Shown piece after piece: positions 44,468 through 53,261 of a stretch of 64,000 bases of DNA. Made by a program: the position numbers and the translations under genes. The notes under the pieces were generated by a model. It made no database searches and had not been told where the DNA came from. It worked only from the letters and a program-made list of their open reading frames with translations. The stretch is from positions 248,001 through 312,000 of the forward strand of contig DASZAY010000031.1 in the NCBI GenBank assembly GCA_035944555.1. The letters are read 5' to 3'. Source of the DNA: CADCWK01 sp035944555 (GTDB taxonomy: Bacteria > Chloroflexota > Chloroflexia > Thermomicrobiales > UBA6265). The first letter of the stretch is position 1. Each line of letters begins with the position of its first letter.

Positions 44468-44487
44468 TGTACTGCATCCGCAGTACA
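44468..44487. promoter_or_regulatory. Candidate response-regulator site upstream of MMPL gene
   Basis: Perfect inverted repeat TGTACTGC-ATCC-GCAGTACA, 117-136 bases upstream of the MMPL start and just after the response-regulator stop. Size and form suit a dimeric NarL/DesR-type regulator. Confidence 0.5.
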
Positions 44488-44521
44488 TGCAGGGCGTGGG
44501 ATACCCGAGGGCAGATGACCC

Positions 44522-45202
44522 TCAGTCGACCAGCCCGTACTCGTGGGCGATCCGCACGAGCTGCGCGCGGCTGCTCACGCCGAGCTTGCTCATCGTCCGG
44601 TTGATATGCGTCTTGGCGGTCAGGATCGAGATGTCGAGCAGGTCGGCGATCTCGTCGTTGTCCCGACCCTCGCCGACGAGTCGCAGCGTCTCCCGTTCCC
44701 GCGGTGTCAACGACTCCATCTGGCGGACGCTGCTCAGGCGCGGCGCTGCCCGGGTAGGTGCTGGTTCGACGTTGGCGGTCGTGGCCATGTGCTGCACGAC
44801 CGACTGGGTAGCCGCGGGCGAGAGCAGCGAGCCACCCGCCGCCACCTGCCGGACGCCGGCGATCAGCTCGCCGGGATCGGCCCCCTTGCCCAGGAACCCG
44901 TTGGCGCCGACCCGCAGCGCGGCCAAGACGTTGTCGTCCGTCTCGAACGTGGTCAGCACGAGGATGCGCACGCCGGCTAGCGACGGGTCGGCGCGGATCA
45001 TCCGGATCGCCTCGACGCCATCCACGCCCGGCATCCGCAGGTCCATCAGGACGACGTCAGGCCGGAGAGCGCGTACGAGGTCGACGCCCTGTGACCCGCG
45101 CTCACCTTCCCCGACGACCGTGATATCACCGGACGTTTCCAGGATCCCGCGCAGGCCCGCCCGGATCATTGCCTGGTCGTCCACGAGCACCACCCGGATC
45201 AT
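44522..45202 (-). CDS. NarL/DesR-type response regulator
   Basis: Response regulator of 226 aa. Seen: VVLVDDQAMIRAGL near residue 4 (acidic pocket), phospho-acceptor in VVLMDLRMPGVDGVEA near 50, LVLTTFETDD near 79, Lys in GFLGKGADP near 101, and a LuxR HTH: SLTPRERETLRLVGEGRDND then ISILTAKTHINRTMSKLGVS near 160-205. The start has GGAAGAG six bases upstream. The cognate kinase ends 15 bases upstream, and the MMPL gene follows with an inverted repeat in between. Confidence 0.93.
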   Translation of the reverse strand: MIRVVLVDDQAMIRAGLRGILETSGDITVVGEGERGSQGVDLVRALRPDVVLMDLRMPGVDGVEAIRMIRADPSLAGVRILVLTTFETDDNVLAALRVGANGFLGKGADPGELIAGVRQVAAGGSLLSPAATQSVVQHMATTANVEPAPTRAAPRLSSVRQMESLTPRERETLRLVGEGRDNDEIADLLDISILTAKTHINRTMSKLGVSSRAQLVRIAHEYGLVD

Positions 45203-45217
45203 TGGGGGCTCTTCCTG

Positions 45218-46402
45218 CTAACGACCACTGGCAAGATCCCCCAGTGGCAACTCGACGCGGACCACGAAGATCCCGTCCCGCTCCCCATGGCTGATGGTCC
45301 CCCCGACCAGCCGGACCCGCTCCCGCATCCCGATCAGCCCGAAGCCGGATCCGCCCGGCTCGTCTGGTTCCTCCAGCGAACGGGTTGGACGTACCCGGTT
45401 GCGGATCGTCGTCACGACCGCCTCGTCACCATAGACCACCTCAATCTCGGCCGAACCATTGCCGTACTTGCTGGTGTTGGTCAGGGCCTCCTGGACGACG
45501 CGATAGAGCGCCAGGCTGGCCGCCGCCGCCATCGGCCGTTCCGTGCCAGTCTCCCGGTACACCACGCGTAGGCCGATGTCCCGGAACGATCGGAGCAGGT
45601 CCTCGATCGCCCCGGACCCGGGCGCCGGCGGGTCTACCCCTGCTACCAGCCCGGCTGCCTCGTCGTCCGACGCCCGGAGCACCTTCACGATGTCCTGCAA
45701 CTCGGCCAGGACCGAGCGCGTCGCATCCTGCGCCTTTGAGAGTGCCGCGGCCGCCTGGTCGGGCGCTGTCGTCAGCGTGGTCCGGGCCAGCCCGGTGAAC
45801 ATGCTGATCACGGCGATCTGGTGCGCGACGGCATCGTGCAGGTCCCGGGCGATGCGCAGGCGTTCCTCGGCAACCCGGCGTTGCGCCTCCGTCTCGCGGC
45901 TCTGGACCGCCCGGACGGCGCGCTCGCGGGCCGCCTCCAGATGCTGCCGACGGGCACGGACAGTCGACGCGATACCGAACGTGGCAAGGGTCCAGGTAAT
46001 GAGGTTGAAGTCGTTGGGCGAAGCGAACGAGCCATCCGAGATGTCGCCCGAAGCGAGGCGCGCGGTCAGGAGGAGGAAGGCTGCCACCCCGACCGTGGCA
46101 AGGACAGCCGTACGTCCCCCGATGATCAGCGTCATCGAGAACAGGCAGAGCTGAACGAATGCCCAGGCCGCGATCACCAGGTCGCCTGACTCGTCCGCAT
46201 GAGGGATCAGGAGGATCAGGATGGTCGACACGGCCACCTGTGCGACCAGGGTAGCCCTTGGCAACACGGGGCGGGGGAACACCAGCAGGGCCGATCCGGC
46301 CAGCGCCAGGACTATCAGACCGGACTGGCCGTTGGGCAGTTGCCACATGATCCCGCGAACCGCCAGCAGGAGCGTCACGATCGTCACGACGGTCTGCCAC
46401 AC
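45218..46402 (-). CDS. DesK/NarX-type membrane sensor histidine kinase
   Basis: HisKA_3-type kinase, 394 aa from a GTG at 46402. Seen: five or six N-terminal membrane helices (for example SGLIVLALAGSALLVFPRPV, ATVGVAAFLLLTARLASG), then dimerisation/phospho-accepting segment RLRIARDLHDAVAHQIAVIS near residue 190, N-box VVQEALTNTSKYG near 310, and G-box GSGFGLIGMRERVRLVGG near 360. Membrane helices act as the sensor in DesK-like kinases. The start is uncertain: the frame is open for another 120 codons, but that stretch lacks a clear ribosome site and overlaps an integrase remnant on the other strand. Forms an operon with the response regulator. Confidence 0.85.
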   Translation of the reverse strand: MWQTVVTIVTLLLAVRGIMWQLPNGQSGLIVLALAGSALLVFPRPVLPRATLVAQVAVSTILILLIPHADESGDLVIAAWAFVQLCLFSMTLIIGGRTAVLATVGVAAFLLLTARLASGDISDGSFASPNDFNLITWTLATFGIASTVRARRQHLEAARERAVRAVQSRETEAQRRVAEERLRIARDLHDAVAHQIAVISMFTGLARTTLTTAPDQAAAALSKAQDATRSVLAELQDIVKVLRASDDEAAGLVAGVDPPAPGSGAIEDLLRSFRDIGLRVVYRETGTERPMAAAASLALYRVVQEALTNTSKYGNGSAEIEVVYGDEAVVTTIRNRVRPTRSLEEPDEPGGSGFGLIGMRERVRLVGGTISHGERDGIFVVRVELPLGDLASGR

Positions 46403-46754
46403 GTCCGTTCGCGGGTCATGCGCTCGTGCAAGCTCTCGCCAGCCCCAGGTTGGGTTCGCCCCTCTCGTACATGACAAGGCAAGTCCCGTTCGTAGCCGCC
46501 ACGCCGCACGGCCGCGCGGCACTCCGGCCAAGGTATCAGCTCGGACCAGGTCGCTCCTGGAAACTAACCGGGATACCACCTCACTCCGAGCACCGTCACG
46601 GTTACCACCGCCATTGCCCCGGCGACGAACATCCGATCGTAGAAGGTCCTTTCGAGCATTCCGTTCCCACTCGTCCGGCATCCGCCAGCACCCCGATACT
46701 CCTCCGGGCCGAAAAGGCGACGAGGCTGGACCGGCTCTCCCAAGGTCTCGGGGA

Positions 46755-46991
46755 GTGGTCCAGCCGCTCACGTTCCACCAGCTGCGTCATACCAACGCGA
46801 CGCGCTCGATGACCCTCGGGATCCATCCGAAGCTGGTGGCCGAGCAGCTGGGGCACAGCAGCATCAAGACGACGCTCAACCTGTACTCCCACGTCGATCC
46901 CAACCTGCAGAGCCGCGCCGCCAACTCACTCTCGGATCACCAATTCGGCCCGGCGGATACGACAACATCGTCGTCAAGACCGAGCAGTTGA
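46755..46991 (+). pseudogene. Tyrosine recombinase (integrase) C-terminal remnant
   Basis: The plus strand encodes the catalytic end of a phage-type integrase: LTFHQLRHTNATRSMTLGIH, VAEQLGHSSIKTTLNLYSHV and a short tail. Visible catalytic residues are the HxLRH Arg/His pair, the LGH His and the final Tyr. The N-terminal domains and the first catalytic Arg are missing, and upstream sequence in frame is unrelated. A relic of a mobile element. Confidence 0.75.
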
Positions 46992-47482
46992 ATCGTGCTT
47001 TCTCGCGGGCTCGCGCGCGCGTGGGCCAGATTTTTGATCATACGGAACAAACAGCGAGAGCCGTAAGAAAAAGACAGTTCCGACGAACCACGACCAGGTC
47101 GGCGATCGCGCCGAACCGTTCCCACCGACCGCGTCCCGCAACGCGATCGGGTTCCCGATCCTGCCCACTGCCTATCCCGGTCCGCGCCTCGCCCCGCAAC
47201 GCGACGCGCCGTTGATAGGAGTGGTGATCACGTCCCCGGAGCCCGTAGCCCCTCGGAACTGTACGTACACTATATCCGGACACTCACCCGCTGTCAAGCA
47301 TCTCATTAGACATGTCGTCAGATCTGCCTGACCGAAGGCGCGCCTGACACAGGCACGGGATAGATCGTATGTTCTACTTCCCACCCCTGTCAACGGGTGT
47401 CCCCCTGTCACCACGGCGCGTTAAAAATCGGCGTCACTGCGGCAGCGTCGTGCCTTCCAGGCATCCCGCACCATGATGATGC
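46992..47482. other. AT-richer intergenic region beside integrase remnant
   Basis: No intact gene seen in about 490 bases. Base composition is lower in GC than the flanks. Contains the palindrome TGTACGTACA at 47260-47269. No tRNA or clear attachment-site repeat was found, so the boundary of the former element is unknown. Confidence 0.4.
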
Positions 47483-47506
47483 ACCGGATCGCTCGGTCGA
47501 TCCGGT
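47483..47506. promoter_or_regulatory. Inverted repeat upstream of first M20 gene
   Basis: ACCGGATCG-CTCGGT-CGATCCGGT, a perfect 9-base inverted repeat 117 bases before the M20 start. It could be an operator or leader hairpin. Confidence 0.4.
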
Positions 47507-47622
47507 AGAGGTGTGACGGTTCTGCTATGGTCCCGGAGGAATCATTACAGGCGCCCCGGCCGGAGCCGCCGATGCAGCTGGCCCGGCCGCGGTGCCCGAT
47601 CGCTCGAAGGGATAGCCTGGCC

Positions 47623-48849
47623 ATGACCGTCGCTCCGCCCACCCTCCACGCCGCCATCGACGAGATCCTTCCCGGCCTCGTGGCCGACCGCCGCCATCTC
47701 CACGAGCACCCGGAACTCGGTTTCCAGGAAGTCGAGACGGCGAAGTTCGTCGCCGCCCGGCTGGCCCAGCTGGGTGTCGAGGACATCCGGACCGGGATCG
47801 CGAAGACCGGTGTCACCGGACTGATCCGCGGCACCGGCACCGGCCCGAACGCCGACAAGGTGCTGATGCTCCGGGCCGACATGGACGCCCTCCCGATCCT
47901 GGAGGAGAACGACGTCGAGTACGTCAGCCAGAACGCGGGGGTGATGCATGCCTGCGGGCACGACGCCCACACCGCCATGCTGCTGGCGACGACGCGGCTG
48001 CTGATGGAGCGAAGGGGCGAGTTCGCCGGGACGGTCAAGGTGCTGTTCCAGCCCAGTGAGGAGATCCAGCCCGGCGGCGCCAAGCCGATGATCGAGGCCG
48101 GCGCGCTGGAGGACCCGCACGTCCACGCCTCCTTCGGCCTGCACATGGCGCAGGACACGCCACTGGGCCAGATCACCACCCGGCCCGGCGCTTCGTCGGC
48201 CAACTCCGACCGCTTCTACATCACCGTCCAGGGCAAGGGCGGCCACGGTGCCCGGCCCCACGCCTCCGTCGATCCGATCGTCATCGGCTCGCAGATCGTC
48301 ATCGCGTTGCAGACCCTCGTCTCCCGCGAGACCGATCCGCTGAAGTCGGCCGTCGTCACGGTCGGCTCGTTCAATGCCGGTTCCGCGCCGAACATCATCC
48401 CGGACACGGCCGAACTCGTCGGCTCGATGCGGACCCACGACACCGAACTCCGCGACCGGCTGGCCGAGCGGATGGACACGATCGTCACCGATGTTGCCCG
48501 GGCGCTGGGCGGATCGGCAACGCTGCGGTTCGTCCGGGGCTACCCCTCGGTCGTCAACGACGAGGCGATGTTCGAGATCGTCCGCGGGGCGGCCGAGTCG
48601 GTCGTCGGCCCGGACAACTTCTTCGTCAAGGAGCCGAGCATGGGCGGGGAGGACATGAGCTACTTCCTCCAGGAAGTGCCCGGCTGCTTCTTCCACGTCG
48701 GATCGAAGAACGAGGACCGCGGACTGGTCTGGGGCCACCATCACCCGAAGTTCGATATCGACGAGGCATCGCTCGGCATCGGCGTCGAGGTAATGGTGAC
48801 GTCCGTCCTGAACTACTTCGCCAATCCGGATGCGCCATCCCGGGGATGA
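47623..48849 (+). CDS. M20D-family amidohydrolase (N-acyl amino acid / hippurate type), copy 1
   Basis: Zinc- or manganese-dependent amidohydrolase of 408 aa. Seen: ADRRHLHEHPELGFQE near residue 18, LRADMDALPI near 88 (first Asp region), MHACGHDAHTAML near 108 (metal-ligand Cys/His), FQPSEEIQPGGA near 145 (catalytic Glu), and QGKGGHGARPHASVDP near 205 (dimerisation-domain lid His). Members hydrolyse N-acyl amino acids, hippurate or indole-acetyl conjugates. ATG 47623 is chosen with AAGGGA upstream; the frame extends back 32 codons without a good site. The next gene is a close paralogue, 67 bases away. Confidence 0.92.
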   Translation: MTVAPPTLHAAIDEILPGLVADRRHLHEHPELGFQEVETAKFVAARLAQLGVEDIRTGIAKTGVTGLIRGTGTGPNADKVLMLRADMDALPILEENDVEYVSQNAGVMHACGHDAHTAMLLATTRLLMERRGEFAGTVKVLFQPSEEIQPGGAKPMIEAGALEDPHVHASFGLHMAQDTPLGQITTRPGASSANSDRFYITVQGKGGHGARPHASVDPIVIGSQIVIALQTLVSRETDPLKSAVVTVGSFNAGSAPNIIPDTAELVGSMRTHDTELRDRLAERMDTIVTDVARALGGSATLRFVRGYPSVVNDEAMFEIVRGAAESVVGPDNFFVKEPSMGGEDMSYFLQEVPGCFFHVGSKNEDRGLVWGHHHPKFDIDEASLGIGVEVMVTSVLNYFANPDAPSRG

Positions 48850-48916
48850 CGGACCGGCGCCCGGGGACGTCCCGCCGATCGCCTCTGCAGCTACCTACTG
48901 ATGAGGACCTGACCAG

Positions 48917-50137
48917 ATGACCACGACCGCACCCGACCTCCAGATCGCCGTCGACGAGATCCTGCCCGGGGTCGTCGCCGATCGTCGCCACCTTCACGAG
49001 CACCCCGAACTCGGGATGCAGGAGGTCGAGACATCGAAGTTCGTCGCCGCCCGCCTGGCACAGCTCGGCGTGGAGGATATCCGTACCGGGATCGCCAACT
49101 ACGGCGTGACCGGCCTGATCCGCGGCACGGGGAGCGGCCCGAACGCCGACCGCGTCCTGATGCTCCGGGCCGACATGGACGCCCTCCCGATCGAGGAGGA
49201 GAACGACGTCGAGTACCGCAGCCAGACGCCCGGCATCATGCATGCCTGCGGGCACGACGGCCATACGGCCATGCTGATGGGCACCGCCCGCATCCTGATG
49301 GGCATGCGTGACCAGTTCGCCGGGACGGTCAAGGTGCTGTTCCAGCCCGCCGAAGAGGGTCCGGGCGGCGCCGAGCCGATGATCGCCGAGGGCGCGCTGG
49401 AGGACCCGCATGTCGACGCGTCGTTCGGGCTCCACCTGGCGCAGGAGATGCCGCTCGGCGTCGTCGCGTCCAAGGCTGGTCCGTCGATGGCGGCGGCGGA
49501 CAGCTTCTCCGTCACCATCCAGGGACGAGGCGGCCACGGCGCTCGCCCCCATGGCTGCGTCGACCCGATCATGGTCGGCGCCCAGATCATCACGGCGCTG
49601 CAGACCCTCGTCTCGCGCGAGATTGATCCGCTTAAGGCGGCCGTCGTCACGGTCGGCGCGCTCCACGCCGGCAAGGCGGGCAACGTCATCCCGGACACCG
49701 CCGAGATGCGCGGCACCGTCCGCTCGTTCGACCCGGATGTCCGCGACCACCTGGAGCGCAGGGTCCCGGAGGTGATCAAGGGGATCGCCGCGGCGCTCCA
49801 GGCCGAGGCGACCGTCGAGTACGAGCTCGGCCCGCCAGCGGTAACCAGCGACGTGCGGATGGCGCAGATCGTCCGGGATGCGGCCGCCGCAGTCGTCGGC
49901 GTGGACAACGCGATCGAGCAGACGCCGATCATGGGCGCCGAGGACATGTCCTACTTCCTCAATGCGGTCCCCGGGTGCTACTTCCACGTCGGGTCGCGCA
50001 ACGAGGCCAAGGGCTTCGTCTGGGGGCATCATCACCCGAAGTTCGACATCGACGAGGACGCGCTCGGCGTCGGGATCCAGGTCACCGTCGAAGCCGTCCT
50101 GCGCTACTTCGCCGATCCTGAAGCCCCGAAGGCGTAG
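48917..50137 (+). CDS. M20D-family amidohydrolase, copy 2
   Basis: Tandem paralogue of the preceding enzyme, 406 aa, alignable end to end. Seen: ADRRHLHEHPELGMQE, MLRADMDALPIEEENDVEYR (positions near 83-100), MHACGHDGHTAM near 110, FQPAEEGPGGAEPM near 148 and QGRGGHGARPHGCVDP near 205. The catalytic PAEEGPGG is the textbook form, while copy 1 has PSEEIQPGG, so the two may differ in substrate range. A very strong terminator follows, closing the two-gene operon. Confidence 0.92.
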   Translation: MTTTAPDLQIAVDEILPGVVADRRHLHEHPELGMQEVETSKFVAARLAQLGVEDIRTGIANYGVTGLIRGTGSGPNADRVLMLRADMDALPIEEENDVEYRSQTPGIMHACGHDGHTAMLMGTARILMGMRDQFAGTVKVLFQPAEEGPGGAEPMIAEGALEDPHVDASFGLHLAQEMPLGVVASKAGPSMAAADSFSVTIQGRGGHGARPHGCVDPIMVGAQIITALQTLVSREIDPLKAAVVTVGALHAGKAGNVIPDTAEMRGTVRSFDPDVRDHLERRVPEVIKGIAAALQAEATVEYELGPPAVTSDVRMAQIVRDAAAAVVGVDNAIEQTPIMGAEDMSYFLNAVPGCYFHVGSRNEAKGFVWGHHHPKFDIDEDALGVGIQVTVEAVLRYFADPEAPKA

Positions 50138-50173
50138 TAGCTCGGCGCTGCCGTCAGGCCAGAATGGTCATCA

Positions 50174-50219
50174 AAACAGACAGGGGGCACGCCAGCGCTG
50201 GCGTGCCCCCTGTCTGTTT
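50174..50219. terminator. Perfect 46-base palindrome, bidirectional terminator
   Basis: Two 23-base arms are exactly complementary with no spacer (left arm starts AAACAGACAGGGGGCACG). It lies between the convergent M20 and MFS stops, and ends in TTT on the plus strand and, symmetrically, on the minus strand. Confidence 0.85.
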
Positions 50220-50266
50220 CGGCCGTCAATTCACCCTCCTGTCAGGGGGGCGGCCGTCCCGGCGCG

Positions 50267-51529
50267 TCAGTGGCTAGGAAAGGCGGGCGTCGTGGCACCT
50301 TCGGTGTCGTACTCCCCGATCATGACGGGCGAGCGGCGAACCACCGCGACCACTCCCAGGCCGACCACGGCGCACGCAGCGATCACGACGACCATCGCGG
50401 TCGCGCTGTCCTCACCGCCGAGACCGACCAGCGGCGAGGCGACGGCGCCGAACCCGAACTGGATCGACCCGAGCAGCGCCGCGGCGGTGCCGTTGCCGGT
50501 GCCCGACGGCACGCTGACCATCGCCAGCGCCGACGCGTTGGAGAGGACGAACGCGATCAGGGTGACCATCAGGAACGTCATCGGAAGGACGGTCACGATG
50601 GTCGCGACGCCGGTCAGAACAGTGAGCGCCAGCAGCGCGCTTACCCCGACCAGCCCTGCCTGGGCGACTTCAAGGATCCGGGCTGGCTCGATCCGGCTGA
50701 CCAGGCGGGCGTTGATGAAGCTCGCGAGGATCAGGCCCATGGAGTTGAACGCGAAGGCCAGCGAGAACGCGCCGGGCGACAGCCCGAAGACGTTCTGGAG
50801 CACGAACGGCGACGCGGAGACGTAGGCCAGGATGGCTCCGAACCCGATCGCGGCGATCAGCAGGTACCCGACGTAGCCGCGGTTGCGGGACAGGCGCATC
50901 ACGGTCCGGCCGGTTTCCGCGATCCCGCCGGCCGTCCGGTGCTGCGGCGCCAGCGTCTCCCGGATCATCACGGCTGACAGGACCGTCACAAGGGCAGCGC
51001 CGAGCGCGACGACCCAGAGGACGCCGCGCCAGCCAATCGACGGCATCAGCAGGCCACCAAGCAGCGGGGCGACTACCGGCGCGAACGAGCCGATGGCCGC
51101 GAGGATGCTGAACGCCTTGATCGCCGCCCGTCCGGTCGAGAGATCGGTCACGATCGAGCGGCCGATCACCATGCCGGCCGAGCCGGTGAACCCCTGGATG
51201 AACCGGCAGGCGATCATGACCGAGACGTTGTCGGTCCAGGCGGCGCCGATGCTGGCGAGCGTGCAGATCACCATCGAGATCAGCAGCGGCGCCCGGCGCC
51301 CGAACCGATCCGAAAGCGGTCCGATCACGAGCGGGCCACCGGCCAGTCCGAGCAGGAACGCCGTCAGGGTGAGGTGGACCGACGAGGCGGTCGTGGCGAG
51401 ATCTGTTGCCATCTGGGGGAACCCGGGCAGATAGGCATCGACGGACAGCGGACCAAGCGCACCGAGCAGCGACAGGGCAACGAGCAGCCGGGCAGACACA
51501 CCACCGCGCGCGGTGCTGGAGTCAGACAC
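50267..51529 (-). CDS. Bcr/CflA-type MFS drug exporter
   Basis: 12-helix MFS antiporter of 420 aa in the DHA1 Bcr/CflA group, which exports bicyclomycin, chloramphenicol or similar compounds. Seen: ARLLVALSLLGALGPLSVDA and YLPGFPQMATDLATTASSV at the start, motif A GPLSDRFGRRAPLL near residue 75, and CRFIQGFTGSAGMVIGRSIV near 107 (motif C-like). The start is placed at GTG 51529, eight bases after AAAGG; a TTG at 51550 is less likely. Substrate unknown. Confidence 0.88.
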   Translation of the reverse strand: MSDSSTARGGVSARLLVALSLLGALGPLSVDAYLPGFPQMATDLATTASSVHLTLTAFLLGLAGGPLVIGPLSDRFGRRAPLLISMVICTLASIGAAWTDNVSVMIACRFIQGFTGSAGMVIGRSIVTDLSTGRAAIKAFSILAAIGSFAPVVAPLLGGLLMPSIGWRGVLWVVALGAALVTVLSAVMIRETLAPQHRTAGGIAETGRTVMRLSRNRGYVGYLLIAAIGFGAILAYVSASPFVLQNVFGLSPGAFSLAFAFNSMGLILASFINARLVSRIEPARILEVAQAGLVGVSALLALTVLTGVATIVTVLPMTFLMVTLIAFVLSNASALAMVSVPSGTGNGTAAALLGSIQFGFGAVASPLVGLGGEDSATAMVVVIAACAVVGLGVVAVVRRSPVMIGEYDTEGATTPAFPSH

Positions 51530-51758
51530 GTATCGGGACCTTTCAGGCAAAGAGCAATGACGGATCGGACACGACGCGGCCCGGCCGAGGATGACCGGGC
51601 AGCGATGGGCGAAGGGAGGTTGCTGGAAGTATATCGGTCTACCGGCCCGGCGCGTAAAGGCGACGTGAACAAATCACGGCGCCACATGCTGGTTACCAGT
51701 GCCCGGCTCTCGCGTCCCGACGATCGATCGGACGGTCGACCGGCCCAAATGGACGCAA
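51530..51758. other. Intergenic region between MFS exporter and M24 gene
   Basis: No gene seen. It must hold the promoter for the leftward MFS gene; I could not identify its elements. Confidence 0.3.
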
Positions 51759-51803
51759 GACGCCCGGCGGCACACCCACCTTCCGGGTGTGCCGCCGGGC
51801 GTC
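51759..51803 (-). terminator. Terminator of the M24-family gene
   Basis: 19-bp perfect stem (GACGCCCGGCGGCACACCC with complement), 7-base loop, 56 bases after the stop at 51859. Confidence 0.85.
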
Positions 51804-51858
51804 GAAAGTCGTCGACGGGCAGGTCAAGCCGTCGCTGGGCAGCGCTCCAGGCGCCCCG

Positions 51859-53046
51859 CTACCCGACCGTCTGGCTGTCGATGTCGCGCGGCGCCTTCGT
51901 GGCCAGCTCGGGCGTCCGGCCGACGAATACCGTGTCGTCATGGCGGAAGCCGCCCAGCCCCGGGATATAGATTCCTGGCTCGGCCGAGTAGACCTCCTTC
52001 TCCATCAGCGGGCGCGGATTGAACGCCATGTCGTCCGGGAACTCGTGGCCCGCGATGCCGATGCCGTGCCCGGTGCGGTGGTTGATGTACTGGGCGAAGC
52101 CGTGCGCCTGGTACACCGCCTGGGCGGCCGCATCGACACCGGAGAGCGGCTGGCCGGTCACGAAGGAGTCAATCGCGGCCTGCTGGGCCTCGGTCGCCGC
52201 GGCGTAGGCCGCCCGCTGCCGGTCATTGGGCTTGCCGCAGAACCACGTCCGCTCGTTCTCGACCACCATCCCGTTGATCCGCACGATCACGATGTTGACG
52301 AGGCCATGCCCGGTCTCGACCGTCTCACTCGCGCCGGCGCCGGTCCCGTGCGGAGACGCCGATGACGGGCCGGACAATGTCCAGCAGCGGATCTCGACCC
52401 GCTCACCCTTGTGACGCTTCGCCGCCTCATCCGCCATGAGCGCCGAGATCGAGAAGTCCAGCTCCTGCACGACGCGCCCGGGCCGGATCTCATCCCGGTA
52501 GCGGTCCTGGCCCCAGTCCGACAGGGATCCCGCGCGCCGGATCAGCTCCAGCTCCTCGTCGTGCTTGACCAGCCGGAGGTCGCGCAGCTCGCGCTCCAGC
52601 GGGACCAGCGTCACGTTCCCCAGGCGCTGGGCGGCGAGGCGAAGCGGCTCGGTCGCCGCGTCGACGCCAATCCTGGCCCGCCCCAGCCCGGCCGCCGCCA
52701 GCCGCTGGGCGAACAGCTCCGGCACCTGTGGCGTGAGGTGGAGGCGATCGGTCAGGCGCGGATGCTCGCTGTAGAGCGAGATGTCATCCACCCAGAGGGA
52801 GTCCCGCTCCTTCGCGAACGTGATGTGATTGGTCGAGAGCTCGTTCAGGACCATGAACGGCCGGCCATCGCGTGGGATGACGGCGATCACCGGTCGCTCC
52901 CAGGGCGCGACGTCGAGCAGGTAATTGGTCCCGTAGAAGAACCAGTCCGGCGTCAGGAAGGCGAGCGCGTCGAGCTGGTGCGTCTCCATGAACTGGCGCA
53001 TCAGGTCCGTCCGGTAGCGCTGGACCTTCGTGCTCAGGAACGGCAT
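51859..53046 (-). CDS. M24-family (creatinase/prolidase-like) protein with altered metal site
   Basis: Two-domain creatinase-fold protein, 395 aa. Seen: an N-terminal creatinase/prolidase domain (LAFLTPDWFFYGTNYLLDV near residue 29), then pita-bread domain with NGMVVENERTWF near 285, TGHGIGIAGHEF near 323 and YSAEPGIYIPG near 355. Of the five metal ligands of M24 aminopeptidases, the His and one Glu remain, the first Asp is replaced by a hydrophobic residue, the second Asp by Glu and the last Glu by Asp (GFRHDDTVFV). It may therefore act without two metals, as creatinase does. ATG 53046 follows AGAGGAG by eight bases. Substrate unknown. Confidence 0.85.
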   Translation of the reverse strand: MPFLSTKVQRYRTDLMRQFMETHQLDALAFLTPDWFFYGTNYLLDVAPWERPVIAVIPRDGRPFMVLNELSTNHITFAKERDSLWVDDISLYSEHPRLTDRLHLTPQVPELFAQRLAAAGLGRARIGVDAATEPLRLAAQRLGNVTLVPLERELRDLRLVKHDEELELIRRAGSLSDWGQDRYRDEIRPGRVVQELDFSISALMADEAAKRHKGERVEIRCWTLSGPSSASPHGTGAGASETVETGHGLVNIVIVRINGMVVENERTWFCGKPNDRQRAAYAAATEAQQAAIDSFVTGQPLSGVDAAAQAVYQAHGFAQYINHRTGHGIGIAGHEFPDDMAFNPRPLMEKEVYSAEPGIYIPGLGGFRHDDTVFVGRTPELATKAPRDIDSQTVG

Positions 53047-53261
53047 CGCGGTGCTCCTCTTCGTCGTGGTGCCGCTCGGCGGCGTCGGCTGGCGTCCCGT
53101 CAGGATAGCGAACCCCGACGGATCGCGGGCTATGGGCGCCGTCGTGGCGGGTCGAACTGCGGTGTACGCTTCTCTCCATCGAGAACAACAACGTCCAGTG
53201 CCCGGTGTCATGAATATTGCTACCAGACGATCACTGCATTAGAAGTGGAGAAAGCAGCACG

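Noticed and set aside
46403..46771. N-terminal extension of the sensor kinase
   Set aside because: In frame but without a ribosome site, of odd composition, and overlapping the integrase remnant on the other strand.
48626..50035. Long minus-strand reading frames opposite the M20 genes
   Set aside because: Translation is biased and motif-free; both strands cannot carry the clear amidohydrolase motifs seen on the plus strand.
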